Shown: positions 44,958-58,336, counted from the first letter of the stretch. The stretch is DNA of 64,000 nucleotides from Vicia villosa (GCF_029867415.1 NC_081182.1:6921213-6985212); one strand, 5' to 3'. Made by a program: numbers and translations. Notes: generated by a model from the sequence alone, not told the origin.

Positions 44958-47228
44958 CTTGAAAATAGAGGTAGTAGTATCCTGAAAAGTAGAGGTTAGT
45001 TTTCTTATGTCATGATGCATGGGTTATGTAATGAATCCCTCAAAATAAATGAGAGCTTTTGCATGTTATGTATGAGTTCATTATGAGGTAATGTATGCAG
45101 TGTATGAACATGTTTATGACATATGATATGTGAATATGATTTATGTTGTCTTTGATTAAGAAAGTAGATCTTTATGTCCTTGTAATTGTACTGTCTGATC
45201 TTGTCTTGAAGATGCTCAGCTGGGGATTTATGGTTTCAGCTTGGGGATGATCAGTAGTTTGATGTACCCTGATTTAGAGATATTGATAAACCATGTTGGA
45301 GAAGAGCAACATGTTGGATGACCGGTAGTGTTGAAGATGTAAGCTCTGTTGGGGAGCCATGTCTTTGTCAGGACGAGTATGTTTTCTTAATGATTACTCT
45401 GTGGGGATATGATCTTATGAACCCGGCTATGTGGGGAGATGTGGGTGTCTTGAAAATTGCCCCCAGTTTTATAGTAACTACCATTCCTGGATTTGATTAG
45501 GACACACCGCTGAGTATTGATCAAGATGTCAACTAGACTTGCATAGGTTTGCCCCTGCTAGTAGGGACTTTGGAAAGATTCGCCTTGCGAGGACTTTATG
45601 AGATGCGTACTATGGGCGACGTGCCCCTAGTAATCATAGGCCCAACACAATGCCCCATGTTGATAGATTCGTATTTACTTGGATGCATGCCCCTGATTTT
45701 TTTTGGCATCTTTGAGAGATTCTCGGAATCTTGACCTGATTGCCCCAAATTGATCGGGAAAACGTGTCGTGCCCTTTGTATACATAAGAGACGTTGCTTC
45801 TCGGAGTAATCTCATCTATCGGGATGACTTTCAGTCATTAGTTGTACCCTGTGCAAGTTCTTTCTGATGCTAACATTTGAGATTATGTAGCAAAATATGT
45901 TTAATAATGAATTCATGAGATGCAATGCATACATCTGTCTTGAGTCTTTGGAAAACACTAAAACAAAAGATGTAAAAGTGTGATATTTGTAAAACATGAT
46001 ATTCGTAACAATGTGATGTTTATAAAAACAGGATATCAACTCAACATTTGTAGTAAACCTTAAGGAGTCGGGATACCTTTTTGGTGACAGTATGCTTTCG
46101 AACTAACCATGCTTCAATTAGGACTTTCAAGGGTTGTAACGTGGCTTGGTTCACGGTTTAAGAAACAAAGGATAATGGCTCAAAATTTATTTATACCCAT
46201 CCCCTTCTTCGTGATGTTCTTCAGTCCTAAGCTCAGTTAATTCAACTTATGCATTCAGGTTCCAAGAGACTTTTTGGATTTGCACCTTTGATAATGATGA
46301 TGGTTCACAAGCAGAGAGAACTTTTGAGATGGCAGTCACTTCTTCCTTTTGGTAGTCACAACATTGTGTTATTCAGGAATTTATTGACTTTTCTGTTTCA
46401 TCTTTTTGATATCCCTAACTTTTGCCTGAACTGTCTATTTTGAGCTTACAGTCAGCGGGATGCCTTGATTTTTGCCTAAGTCTTCTTTTGACTTTTAACT
46501 TAGCAGGCTTTTCTTTGTGTATATGTTTTTCATTTTTTTTTCTTTTGAAAGATATTGACTGCCTTGCTTAATGATTGATGAACTGTCATTGTTTTTTGAT
46601 TGACATCTCCAACACTTCTTTGATGTGTGCGGATGAACGCTTGTGATTGAAACCTTTGTTGGAAGGTGTACGGAATGATTCTCTTGAAATAGAATGCACA
46701 GCCAAATTAACTGAGAACTACCCTGCCCCAGGTTATGATCAAGGGTTTTAATTAGTAAAAGAAACTTCTACTTCTTAGGCTCAAAGGGGTTAACGAGGGA
46801 TTAACATCCTTATATCTCCACTGTTTAGGAATTGAAACAATGCCTGTACATCGTCAGCATAGTCTGTTCAAGAGCATACTATATGAGATTACGGTATCGT
46901 TCTCGTCATCCTCCCTCAAAAGGCATACAGCTTTAGCAGGAGTCGAGTATCACAAAACATATGCAAAGTAAAGACATAATTTAAAAAGAGTGATAGCGAG
47001 ATAAATTATTCAAGACAAACATATGCAATGCACTGATGATGATTATTAAAACAGATAATGTCTATCATAAGACGAATGTTTAAACAAACAGAAAAGAAAT
47101 ATGCAAATGAAGATAGATCTAGTGATCCAAAAGTTCGTCCGTTTAGACGTCAATCAGTCTTGTCATGACTAGGCGTAGGAGCGGTGATTACCACAGGAGT
47201 TTCAGGAGAGTTGGATTTGATTCCTCCG

Positions 47229-47423
47229 TCATTGATCAGATCTTGAATCTTTATTCCTTAATGTCCAGCAATTGTTTGTGTAATGTCCAAGACTGTTGAA
47301 ACGGTACGCGCACCTCGTATTGAGTTTATAGTCAGGAGTGGAGGTGTTAGCATTCTTAGGAGGGTCCCTTAGAGTAATCAATTCGATCTTCAATGGATGT
47401 TGTAATGCTTGAGCCAATGACAT
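47229..47423 (-). pseudogene. Gag knuckle remnant, second O2 copy
   Basis: Identical in translation to 38843-39037. Confidence 0.65.
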
Positions 47424-49246
47424 ATTGATCTCGGTGAATTGACGCTTAGGTACGTCTGGCTTTCTTCGTTGTTGTGGGACTTGGTGTAGAGATTCAGAGT
47501 ATCCGGGGTTCGAGCTTCTGGAATGTGTATCTGATTGGGAAGACCAGAACGGGTCATGCTTTAGACCATATCTGTAGAGGAGTATCAGAACGAGTCATAC
47601 ATTAGACCATATCTGAGGAGGAATATCAAGACGAGCCATACATTAGACTATATCTGTTGAGGAATAGCAGAACGAGTCGTACGTTAGACCATATCTGTTG
47701 GAATGTTAGAACGAGTCATACATTGGACTATATCTGTTGAAGGATATCAGAACGAGTTATTCATTAAACCATATCTGAAGGGGAATGTCAGAACGAGTCA
47801 TACATTAGACCATATCTGATGAATAATGCCAGAACGAGTCATACATTAGACCATATCTGACTGAAGATACCGGAACGGGTCATACATTGGACCATATCTG
47901 ATAGGGAATACCGGAACGGGTCGTACATTAGACCATATCTGATAGAGAATGCTTGCTTGTTAGAGTCGATGAGTTATTTGACGAAGATTTGGAATGTAAA
48001 AGGGCTTGTCAGAATGAATCTCCAGCTCGATTATATCGGAGAGGAATGATTGTCGAGGCGGAACCTGAAAACAAAGTTAGAAATATGCGATGTCATGAAT
48101 GAAAATGCAATGTTTTCAAGGATCTTTAGGAGTTAAGTTAGCAACATTGGAAAGTGATTTGGTCGCATATTTGTTTGAAGAATTCTTACTCTTGTCTTTG
48201 AACATCCTTCTTTGAGAATCAAGCTCACCATATCGAGTGGGTCATCGCCTTTGATTCGAGATACTTCTGAATTTGGAGGTACATGGCCAGAGGAAAGTAA
48301 ATCCTCTTGCCCCTTGTTAGGTGCTAAACCTTTGAATCGGCAGGTATGTGGCTAGAGGAAAATAAATCCTCTTGCCCCTTGATAGGATTTTAGTCCTTGA
48401 TAAGAGTACCTGAAATTGTGCGCCCTAAATCCCTAAGATCCTTGAAAGGGTTAGTTAACATGCTATGTTATGATGTCATGATGTAATGCGAGTGCGATGC
48501 AATGCATTAAGTAAAGCAATAAGGTCATAAGGACGAGATGTCCTACAGGCAAATCCTGCAAGGAAATAAAAGGTTAAAGCATAAGGTAATGAGGACGAAA
48601 TGTCCTACTAGCAAATCCTGCAAGGAAATGGAAAGGTTAGATAACAAACAAGTCACACAAGAGTCCTTAAGTTTAAAGGCTTGCATGGAGTATGACCGGG
48701 TAACTACCCTTCCCCAAAGGTACTTCTAAGGATAAGGATGATATCAGCAACGGGTTCTACCAAGTTACTCAGAATTGTCAGCCCCTCCAAAGCACCCTCG
48801 AACATGGTACATGCATACCACGCAATGATACTTTGAGAGAGAACCTATCTGAGTTGTAGTATCGGGTAGCGACTATGCCCTTAACATGCATCAAGAGTAG
48901 TCCCCCCACCACGTTCCTAAAGGCCAAGATGGGTTAAAGGTGACTAAAGGTCCTTGAGCTCCGACGCACCCAAAGATACATGCGTAAACCTCTCTCATGC
49001 AAAAGAGGTACACAATAACCAGTGGAGGCCTAACTCAAGCGCGAACTTCATTTTGACCAATCCCAAGCATGCACAAGGGAGGTCTCCATGACTATGCCGC
49101 TCCTATCTTAAGGTGCACTCGAATCCGGGTATAGGATTCATCTTCCATTCAATACCCAAAACAACCTTGGAAAGTAAAGCAAGCAAACAAACAATTATTA
49201 AAGTGATCCTAAACTTTAAGGTAACCCCTCTTTTAATTCGAAAGCA

Positions 49247-49264
49247 TCCCCAGCAGAGTCGCCA
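49247..49264 (-). promoter_or_regulatory. Primer-binding site of O2, second internal region
   Basis: Same 18-mer as at 40861, 8,386 bp further on. Confidence 0.85.
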
Positions 49265-49268
49265 GTTC

Positions 49269-52200
49269 TGTAACACGGTGAACTGACTTTTTATTAATCG
49301 GAATGTCGCGGTTAAGCAAGAGTCGCCACCGACTTTTATTTTATCCAAATATTAGAAAGGCTAAAAGAACAGAAAAAAACCTTTTAAAGAAATTTTGAGT
49401 TCAGGGGGTAATTATGCAAAGGGAAGGTGTAAGGCACCCTTTGCATCCATGGTTTTCCATGGGCTCTTAATTGCTTTGCTTGCTCGTTTGTTTAGAGAAT
49501 GTAGATGAAAGAGATAGGGACTTTAGCTCGTAAATGAGCGTAGCCCTTTTGAAAAATTATGAGAAAGAATATGATGAAAGTTTGAGCATTGCAAGGCAAT
49601 TGGGGGCAATTACCTTAAACTCAGATGATAGGTCTCTTTTTAGCCTTTCAGAATGAAAGGGTCTATCCTTGCCATAAGAGGGCAGGAAGCCTTTCGTTTG
49701 GAGGTTGAAGGGTCATCGAAGTATCCTTTACCATAAGACTGTCCCATGCCATAGAGGGGCAGGTAGTCTAAGGCAAGGACCAGAATAAGCCATCTTTCGT
49801 AGGCAGCCAGAAGATACCTCAGCCTTTTTCCGTAGGCAACATCCGAGGGTTGGGGTCATTTGTGTATCGAAGGCAGCATCATTAGGGTCGTGACCTTCCG
49901 AGGGTTGGGGTCATTTGTGTATCGAAGGCAACATCATTAGGGTCGTGACCTTTTTATCGAGGCAACATGGCTGAGGTATCCTCGAATTCGAGGGACGTGG
50001 CTTATTCTGCAAAAAACACAAAGGCAACAGGCAACAGGCAACAAGGCAACAAGGCGACAGAGAGGTTACCCCAAAAGGGTGCGTGTGTGCAACAATCACG
50101 TGATTATGTTCAGATATTTATCTTTTAATTAGTTATTCTAAGTTGATTACAGGCTTGCACTCCCTAGGATTACTAACCACAACAATCAACAAATAAATAT
50201 GATTAAAGCAATACGGGGAAGGGGAAAGAGAAACCAGCGGAGGAAAGGGGAGATGAAACCAGCGGGATAATAATACTATAGGTCTAACACAAGTAATAAT
50301 TAAGATCAAGGTTTAAGGGTTACCGACTATTCGTAGCTTTGGCAATGAGCAAACCCTGAAATTTAGGAAAAAGAAAATAAAATAGAGGTGAGTGCATTAT
50401 CAGTTCAGAAATCAGGTACGGTTAACCCTATTCAAAATAAAAATAAAAATAAAAGAAAAAGGGTAAAAGAAACTTAGCTTCGATTGATGAAGGTTGATGG
50501 GCAAAGGTTTGCCTTGAGCATTGACCCTAAACATTTTTGATTTGATCTGATATGGTACGTAGTCGGAGGTCTATGAGATCCTGTGAAGGAGATTGAGGAT
50601 GAACTCACGAATATCCCGAGAATGTACCTCGCAATAAACAAAAAAATGGTAGGAATAGGAATGGAACGCAAAAATAATGGAGAAAGAATGATAAAAGATA
50701 TGAACAAACAGTTATATAAGAAACAAATATTTTTTTTGATAATTTTGATATATAAATGAAAACTAAGTAATTTAATATTTTTGTATTTTTTATATGATAA
50801 AGATCTAAACTTAATTAATTGATTAATCTAATTACACATTTTCCTAAAACACATTAAATTGGTTAATCTAACTAAAAAATATATGACGAAAATTTGTCAA
50901 AAACAAAATAATTTAAAAGTAAACCCAGTAAACTAAATTAATTAAATTTCAATAGTTAAACTAAAAAATGGATGAGTTATACGTGGAGTTTCTAAACAAA
51001 ATTAAGTAAATAAATAAACTAATTAACTAATTTTTGTGTTTTTAATTAATAATGGAAAAAATCTAATCACATGTTTGTTTGTTTTTTTTTTTATATTTTT
51101 GGGTATTAAGCCTATAAGGAAGTGTGCTGATTGATATTAATCTACCTAATAATTTATCTAAACAACCTAGTTAAAGTCAGCCTAATCAAAATAAACAAAC
51201 ACTAATTAATTGAAACAAACTACATGAAAAGGAGATGAATCGGGAAGGGGTGTGCAACCTGGAAAATCGGATTGGACTTTGGGCAGCCTGGCCCAAATCA
51301 GCATCACAGCAAACTTCTTTCTTTTTGATTCTGGCTCTGTGTTGGTGGTTGTTTGTACGCGAGTGCCTCGTTCTCCCCCTTCGAATCCTCTTACTCTCTC
51401 CATCGACATCTTTCCTTCAAACCTCCATGGGAGGACCTTCAACCGTATCACCCTCAAAAAGACGTCAAAACAACAAAGTCCAAGCATAAATCTCTCATAA
51501 AATCCATCCCTCATCATGAATCCGGCGATAGAAATCGCTCAATACAAACGATCAAGATGGATTGGAGATCATATTGCAAGCGAATCGGAAGCTAGAAGAG
51601 AAGGAGCGTTGTCCGCCTGGGGATCTATTCCGGCGCTATTGTGATGATGGCGGTGCGATGGGTTGCCGTCGGCTGATAGCTTGCGGATCTGATGTTACGG
51701 ATCGCCGACGGGGGAAAAGAGGTGGCCGACAGGAGGGATCGCGGCGACCGGCGTTGCTGTTTGTGAGTGAGGTCGTGTTGTGTTGTTGTTACATCAATCG
51801 ACTTCTTTCATCTTGATTTCCCTGCAAAATAAAAATAAAAACATGTACAAGTTGTTGTTGTTATAGGTTTATGTATTCATGAAATTTGTTAGAATTGTCT
51901 GAATTAGCATGAGTTCATAAATATGTATCAGGTTGTGTGGTGAAGAAGCTCGCTAAGCGTTGTTGTTGGATGCTGTCCGGTGGCGGTGTCGGCGGTCAGA
52001 TTGAAGGGCCTTTGGCGGATCTGTGATCGGCGACGGTGTCGCTGTTGTAGTTGTTTGGATTCGATCTCGTCGACAACAAACTTAGCGGCGTCGACTTTGA
52101 TTTCCCCTGCTCTTTCAATTTGTGCTTCTGAATGTTTGACATGGATAATTGTGGTTGCTGTAACATGGATTTGTTTGTGTTGTAAAGATTTGGGGATTGA

Positions 52201-52863
52201 ATGGTTTAAAAAAAATGATGAAAGTATGGCGTACGAAGGTTTGGGCTATTGAGTGAAACTTAGTGATGACACTGTGAAAACAAGGCGGTAAGAAAGGTTG
52301 GCTTGAAAATATTTACAGGTTTTCTACGTGAAAGAGATATCATGTTGTTATGTCTGTGAGGGAGATACGAGGGAGAGGATATAAGGGTTAGTGTTTGGAA
52401 TAAGGGTATTTCGTAGGTTAGGATTCGTCCCCCCACCTAGAGCAAATGTTTGTTATATATATACAAGAAAAACAGGTTAACAAAATAGGAAAAAGTTAAT
52501 TGGAATCCAAATAATTACTTAAAAAATAATCAATCAAATTAATTATTTCTAAAAGTAATTTGCTTGTTCCTCAAGTTGTAAAATATGTTAAAAATCAAAA
52601 TCAAAACTTCTCTTTTTTTTTTTTTGGATTTTTGAATATGTTATAATATTTTGACTAAAAACAAATAAAAAAGAAAAATTGACTATAAAAAAAATAAATA
52701 TTTAATTAATTACGAAAATTAAAAATAAAAATGATAGAAAAAGATTTTTTTGTGATTTTTTTAATTAAATGAAAATAAAATTGAAACAAAAGTTAGGAGC
52801 AAATAAAAGGCCAAACTGTCAGAAGTGGGATTCGAACTCATGGGCAAATTTTGGGGTATGATA
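49269..52863 (-). mobile_element. O2 LTR 3
   Basis: Full-length; the last bases read TATGATA instead of TATGACA. One change distinguishes it from LTR 2 near 49929. A tRNA B-box-like GTTCGAATCCC (minus strand) lies close to its start, at about 52825-52840. Confidence 0.92.
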
Positions 52864-52866
52864 GCA

Positions 52867-52871
52867 GAGCA
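52867..52871. repeat. GAGCA direct repeat, left of the inverted-repeat unit
   Basis: Matches 62433-62437 on the right. Confidence 0.6.
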
Positions 52872-53022
52872 TGTAACACCCCGATATCCGATACACGCAT
52901 CAACCGTGTCGGCCAACCGAGCATGTCACCAGCTTAATCAATACTCCCCCTAGGTCCGCTTATCGGCTGCCCATGAAATATTGTTTTTGCCTTCCGCAGG
53001 AATCGAACCACGTACCTAGGGG
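52872..53022. repeat. 151-bp inverted repeat arm, left
   Basis: Starts TGTAACACCCCGATATCCG and ends ACGTACCTAGGGG. Its reverse complement lies at 62282-62432 with about five mismatches. On the minus strand it includes GGTTCGATTCC, a tRNA B-box consensus. Confidence 0.9.
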
Positions 53023-53024
53023 TT

Positions 53025-53462
53025 AGGGGTGGCAAAACGGGTCGCCTGCCCCGCCCGCCGCCCTCCCCGCCTTAAGCCCGCCAAAAAATGAGCGGGGCGG
53101 GCATGCCCGTCAAGTGAAATGGGCATAAAAATCATGCCCGCACCGCCAAGATGGCGGGCGGCGGGCTTGCCCGCCTATTTTTATTTATATTTTTTTCATT
53201 TTTCTAATAGATTAATAGTTTTTTTTACCTTTTAATTAAATTTTTCATTTATTTTTTAAAACAATTTTTTCATAAAGCAACTTTTTAACATATTTTACTT
53301 AAAAAAATATTACATATATTTACAAATAAATTGGCGGGGCGGGCTATGGCGGGCGGCGGTTTTTGGCGGGGCGGGCTTTGGCGAGCGGCGGACCTAAAAT
53401 CCCAACCGAACCCGCCATTTTTTGGCGGGTGCGCGGGCCATGGCCCGTTTTGCCACCCTCAC
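53025..53462. mobile_element. hAT-type MITE with 8-bp target duplication
   Basis: 438 bp, AGGGGTGGCAAAACGGG at the left and CCCGTTTTGCCACCCTCAC at the right, flanked by TAGGGGTT (53017-53024 and 53463-53470). GC-rich arms with GGCGGG words surround an AT-rich core. No coding capacity. Confidence 0.85.
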
Positions 53463-53505
53463 TAGGGGTTAAGTACGTATTCATAGCAATTCCTGCTACC
53501 AATTG
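53463..53505 (-). other. tRNA-like 5' part of SINE-like unit 1
   Basis: The minus strand reads TGCTCAATTGGTAGCA, an A-box with a possible D-stem. With the B-box in the left arm (52872-53022) this gives the A/B spacing of a tRNA head once the MITE is removed. Confidence 0.45.
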
Positions 53506-53790
<285 letters not shown>

Positions 53791-54162
53791 GCCTCTTCCA
53801 TTACACAAAAACCTAATTCCTGATTAAAATAAATCTTATTTTCCTTTTCTTTATTCCCTTAATCCAATAATAATATTATTATTATATCTGATGGGCTTAA
53901 ACATCACACCTCCAATTTGTTATTTAACACACAACCTCAAAATCCAACTTAATTAAATAATCCAATATAATAATATTATTCTTAATATTATTTCTCCGAC
54001 TAACCGACTAAAATATGACTTTAACTTAATTATCCAAATGCCCCTCTTAAAATCACACTGATAAATCCAACTACTCCGATACATTCTCAAACTTCTTCTA
54101 AACCCAATAATGAAATCCTTCAATAATTTAATTAACTAATTAATTAAATTTAGGGTGTTACA
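53791..54162 (-). mobile_element. Chromovirus (Tekay-like) LTR, 5' part of a 3' LTR
   Basis: AT-rich, ending AATTTAGGGTGTTACA directly before a PPT. On the minus strand the LTR would start TGTAACACCCTAAATT. Its far end is not recognisable, being replaced by SINE-like and (AT)n sequence. Confidence 0.55.
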
Positions 54163-54176
54163 ACTCTCCCCCACTT
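54163..54176 (-). promoter_or_regulatory. Polypurine tract of chromovirus-like element
   Basis: Minus strand AAGTGGGGGAGAGT before TGTAACACCC, the usual Tekay-type arrangement. Confidence 0.6.
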
Positions 54177-54407
54177 AGAATATTTTCGTCCTCGAAAATC
54201 TATGCAACACAACCACTCTTAACGTCACATCCCGCTTCAGCTGCGCCACTCTGATCACCCATCTTAATTCACCATCATTATCAAAGTTTCTATCAACTTA
54301 TACGGTTCGCAAGCTTCAACCAAGTTTCAGATCTTCTTTAGCATCCATCACTTTGAACATCATTAAGATAGCAAGATACGTACATAACATCCAATACAAT
54401 TCCATAT
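54177..54407 (-). other. Internal part of chromovirus-like element, left of C
   Basis: Non-coding; it ends at the ACCAT target of element C and resumes at 59869. Confidence 0.45.
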
Positions 54408-54412
54408 ACCAT
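54408..54412. repeat. Target site duplication of element C, left
   Basis: ACCAT, matching 59864-59868. Confidence 0.9.
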
Positions 54413-55580
54413 TGTTGAAAGTATTTTTGGATAAATATTTTCGGTAATATATCGTATCCACAGGGATTGGTTAATATCACTGCCGTTCTATAGTTGTTTA
54501 TTTTGAGTTAGGAAAATTGAGTTGGTTTGTTTTATAATTCTAATAATATCAAAAGTAAACAATAAATTAAAAGCGAGTAATGAACTGTTGTTAACGATTA
54601 GAGAAATATGTTGAACCTTAGGGTTCATCAACCTATTCCTATACAATTATCAATTAATTCACAATTGAACAATCTTTTGACTCATTATCTTCACTTATCC
54701 TCAAATAAGATTCCATGTCTGCAAATCAAATTAGATAACCTTTACCGGTATGAGATTCGATCTCTCCAAATATCAATAACGATAATAGTAATTAAGAACG
54801 ATAATTATGAAAACCCAATTACAATTCCATCTCTGCAAATTGCAATTGAATCAATATAGTAACCTAGGGCAAAAGTTAAATCCTTTCTTTCGATCAAAGA
54901 TTCAACGATAATTTAAGAATAAAAACAAGATTTCTTATTGATAATGAATTCAAATAATTGTTCACAGGAATTAATTAATGGTATTGTATATTCATAGGTT
55001 AACTACTACCTTAGATTCAACAAGAGGGGTTTAGCTCTCCATAGACATGAAGAACACACAAAGATTAATGGAAGAATTCATCTTCATCAAAGGAATGTCT
55101 TCGCTTGATAGAGAATTGGTCTTCAATTGATGCTTGTGGCTGCACCTTCAGATTGCTCTCCTAATTTCGCTCTTCACAAAAGTTATTTTTCTCTTGGAAG
55201 CTAGGGCTTTTAAATAGAAGTTTTGGGCTTTTAACGCCGAGGCCGCGGCGCGGCATCGGACTGGCGCGGCGCGCTTCAAAACAGAGATATTTTCGCGGCG
55301 CGCTCTAGGACTCTCGCGGCGCGCTCTTTGCAATTTCACCTTTTTCTTCTGCCTTTGAGACTTCCAGCTCTCTTTCCTCCTCATGTTCTTCTCAAGCTTC
55401 AATTCAGCTCTAAATCTGCAACAATAACACCCACAAGTGATTCGATTTGCTTTACGCACGAACTAAACTTGTTCAGTTCAATTCTTAATAAAAACCTATG
55501 GATTTATCACAATTTGCATTAGTTTAGAGAAGAAATCACTTATATTAACACATGAATTTACCATTAATTTACTCCTAACA
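54413..55580 (-). mobile_element. Element C 3' LTR
   Basis: 1,168 bp, with the CpG-rich blocks at 55233-55325 and the TATTTAAAAG box beside them on the minus strand. Confidence 0.92.
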
Positions 55581-57206
55581 AACTCTCCCCAACTTAGAGT
55601 TTTGTTTGTCCCTAAACAAAATTACTTACCTCCAGCAAAGTCTACCGACAATCAAGCAACAAGTTTTTTCAAAAAGTTTTTCTCAAGTGGTTCAATCCAG
55701 TAACTAAGTCAAATACTCATCTTCTGCCTGCAAACTCAGAATATACACATGAAACAAACTTTGAAAGCAAATTACCTCCAGAAGTTCAAAACACTACACA
55801 ATTGTAATTGAATCAGCACTAATCACTCTCATCAACAAGTATGATGAATAAAAGAGGGGTTAAACACTCATCCAAACAATTAAATCAACAAAGATCCATA
55901 TCATACGTTCACCAAATTGTCAGCATCAAGTCTTGTGGAATCTGAGAATCAGAAGGTCTTTCTCGGGTTGTAATGTGGTTTAAGATTCAAAGAAAAGAAG
56001 ATATTCAAGGGTTGTTCCTAATCTAGGGTAGCATCCAAATCATAACTCCTTCCTTCTTCTCTATAACTTTAATTCTCTTACCCGTTCATCTTTTTCCATT
56101 CGTAGCTTGGTTTTTCTTTTTCACTTTTTTTTCCAACAACCGTTATATTCAAACGTTGATCTTTTTCCATCAATTCTCTTCTTTCTTTTTCAAGCTACGA
56201 CTTCTTTAATCTTTCACCAATTACCACATGTACTTCCTCTTCTTTTGAATGTGACTCTCCCCAACTTGGAGGTCAACCTGTATTTAGATTATATGAATGC
56301 TCCCCTACTTTCTAAAAAGGTCAAAGAGAAAACACATCACCAAATTTTTTGGTTGATGGTCCAGAACAAAACTTTTTATTGAGATCAAAACTCACCAGCT
56401 ATTTCCTTGGTGCATATTATGATACTTACCTTGACCTCAGGCTCAAAGAATGGTTAGCAAAGGATCACACTCTCACAGAAGAAAATAATTTTTACGGTGG
56501 CGTCGGCTCAAAGAACTCTCAAATTCAAACAATTGCCTAAATCACTTCCACAGATTTCCACAGACGATGCAACAACCGGTTTAGCATGATACGAACAAGT
56601 CAAAATAATCGATGGTCTCCTGCATATAGTAAATAATGGAAAGCTTTCCTCACAATGGTTAAGGCTAAGCTGATCCAATAAACAATGTACCATAAAGAAC
56701 TTCTGACAGTATTTACTAACACCTTAAGTTTCATTGCACACATTAAGAGTTTGAGTTTGAAAATTCATACCTGCTTTGTTACTTATTGAAAAAGTAAGTG
56801 AACTAAAAAAAATTCAAAATTTTTCACATTTTCACCTCACTCACTACCACTTTCACGCATGTTGCTCCATTGTTGGTACTTTGCTTGAGGTTTTCATTAT
56901 GATGTGGAACTACTCACTCTAAATTGGGAATAAAAGAAACAATAAACAAAAAATTGAAAAATGCAAAAGAGTAAATCCACCCCCAAACTTGAACTAAACA
57001 TTGACCTCAATGTTTCAGAATAAGCCCGGGAGGGTTAACTCACAAAGGGTATTGCCATATCAATTGATTCTTCCTAGCTTTCACCAGAAAGGGTCCCCTT
57101 ATTATTTCCTGAAATAAAAATAAGCAAAACAAAATAAAACATTAGCAGTGTGGGTTACCTCCCACGAAGTGCCTCGTTTAACGTCGCATGGCTTGACGGT
57201 TCATGA
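55581..57206 (-). other. Element C PPT and 3' non-coding region
   Basis: The PPT AACTCTCCCCAACTT is at 55581-55595. The second PPT-like tract is at 56254-56269. Homologous throughout to 25651-27250 of B. The intact counterpart of the O1 insertion site lies at 55890-55920. Confidence 0.8.
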
Positions 57207-57214
57207 TTGAATCA

Positions 57215-58336
57215 TCAACCATTGTCTCGTTTCCTTGGTACTTTTCTTACCAATGTTAAACCCCAAAAGTATTTAAAGTTTGCTTGTTTGGCTTCTTCAT
57301 CCTTAATTCTTACCACTTCAACTCGCGATCTCTCTTCCTTCATTGAGGTAATTTGTTTTGTCCTCTCCTCGAGAGAGATAACCTCCTTATCCGTTAATTT
57401 CTTCTTCTGTGAGAACCTATCCTTGGTGAATTTGACACATTTTGGCTTTAACTCTAAACCTTCTAAAAATGGGATGGTGATTTGCAACCGGCTAAACGTT
57501 TCCATTGGCCGAAAGTAATGACTCTCATTCCCTTCTTTATAAGGAACTTGTAGAGGAAGTAATTTCAATGAGAGTTTATGCTCCTTTGCATTACTACTCT
57601 TATTCAACTCTAAGTCCACCATATTCTCTTTTGAAAAAGTTTCAACTTTTGAAGTTTCTAACTCATTCAGGACTTCTTTGATTATATCCTCCTTTTTTGT
57701 TCCTTCGACGTACACATTATCTACTTTTTTAGGAGGTCTTGGATAAGGTAGCTTCATTGAAAGCTCATACTCAACTTCTATATTTTTCTTGAAGTTTACA
57801 TACTCTATATTATCCTTTTCAACAACATCTTCCTTGTCATCAATTTCCTCCTCCACTCTCTTATTTTCAACATCCTTGTTTTCGACTTCCTCATCAACCA
57901 CTTTTACACTCCTTATAGAAGTAGCATTGCAGGTTTCTACACAAGTCATAGGATTTTGAAAAGTTGAGGCCTGACTTACGTTTTGCTCGGTGAAGAATTT
58001 GGTAAGTTGAACATCTTGCGTTTCCCGGTTTTGTTGAATGGCTAAAGAGAATTGCATGAATTGGTTCATGGTTTCCTCTAACTCAGAGGGTCCTCTTTGA
58101 TAACCTTGATTATAGTGTGAAAACCCTTGTTGTTGGTATTCATGGTTAGCCATATGATACTCCATCGTATCTTCCGGTGTGCACCATCCGATATCATGAA
58201 ACTCATTAACTTGAGGTGTGAACTGTGACACACTTTGAAGGAGATACTCCATTTGTAGAATTAGGATCTCGTTTTGAGCATGAATCGCAACATTTATATT
58301 TGGGTCAAACATTCCGACAAACACAAATCTACACAA
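57215..58336 (-). CDS. Truncated Gag-protease linker protein of element C
   Basis: 373 residues. It matches only the region between the Gag knuckle and the protease of element B's product. The early part (AIHAQNEILILQMEYLL) parallels B's LLAQNKLLTSQDELL segment. SELEETMNQFMQFSLAIQQN parallels SKLEETVNQFIQTSVINQKN. FSRLQITIPFLEGLELKP parallels FKKLKVNLPFFEALEHVP. The middle is acidic and rich in Glu, Lys and Val, probably coiled coil. There is no zinc knuckle, no D-S-G protease motif and no capsid. Whether it is translated is unknown. Its unbroken length in a region without other open frames suggests some constraint or youth. Confidence 0.7.
   Translation of the reverse strand: MCRFVFVGMFDPNINVAIHAQNEILILQMEYLLQSVSQFTPQVNEFHDIGWCTPEDTMEYHMANHEYQQQGFSHYNQGYQRGPSELEETMNQFMQFSLAIQQNRETQDVQLTKFFTEQNVSQASTFQNPMTCVETCNATSIRSVKVVDEEVENKDVENKRVEEEIDDKEDVVEKDNIEYVNFKKNIEVEYELSMKLPYPRPPKKVDNVYVEGTKKEDIIKEVLNELETSKVETFSKENMVDLELNKSSNAKEHKLSLKLLPLQVPYKEGNESHYFRPMETFSRLQITIPFLEGLELKPKCVKFTKDRFSQKKKLTDKEVISLEERTKQITSMKEERSRVEVVRIKDEEAKQANFKYFWGLTLVRKVPRKRDNG

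Larger units (their letters stand above)
44477..49268 (-). mobile_element. O2 internal region 2
   Basis: Copy of 36092-40882 with about six substitutions (for example near 45510, 45517, 46111, 46565, 47617, 48187). It carries the hairpin repeat (44707-44957), the Gag remnant (47229-47423), the 41-bp array (47542-47946) and the primer site (49247-49264). Confidence 0.92.
32503..52863 (-). mobile_element. Tandem array LTR-int-LTR-int-LTR of non-autonomous Ogre-type element O2
   Basis: Three LTRs (32503-36091, 40883-44476, 49269-52863) and two internal regions (36092-40882, 44477-49268) form two full 8,386-bp periods plus an LTR. The repeats differ by a handful of substitutions and homopolymer lengths. 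Each internal region has a primer site and PPT but only a Gag knuckle remnant, so the element is non-autonomous. The shared primer site, PPT and LTR start with O1 make it an Ogre-type relative. No target duplication is visible at the ends. Confidence 0.92.
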
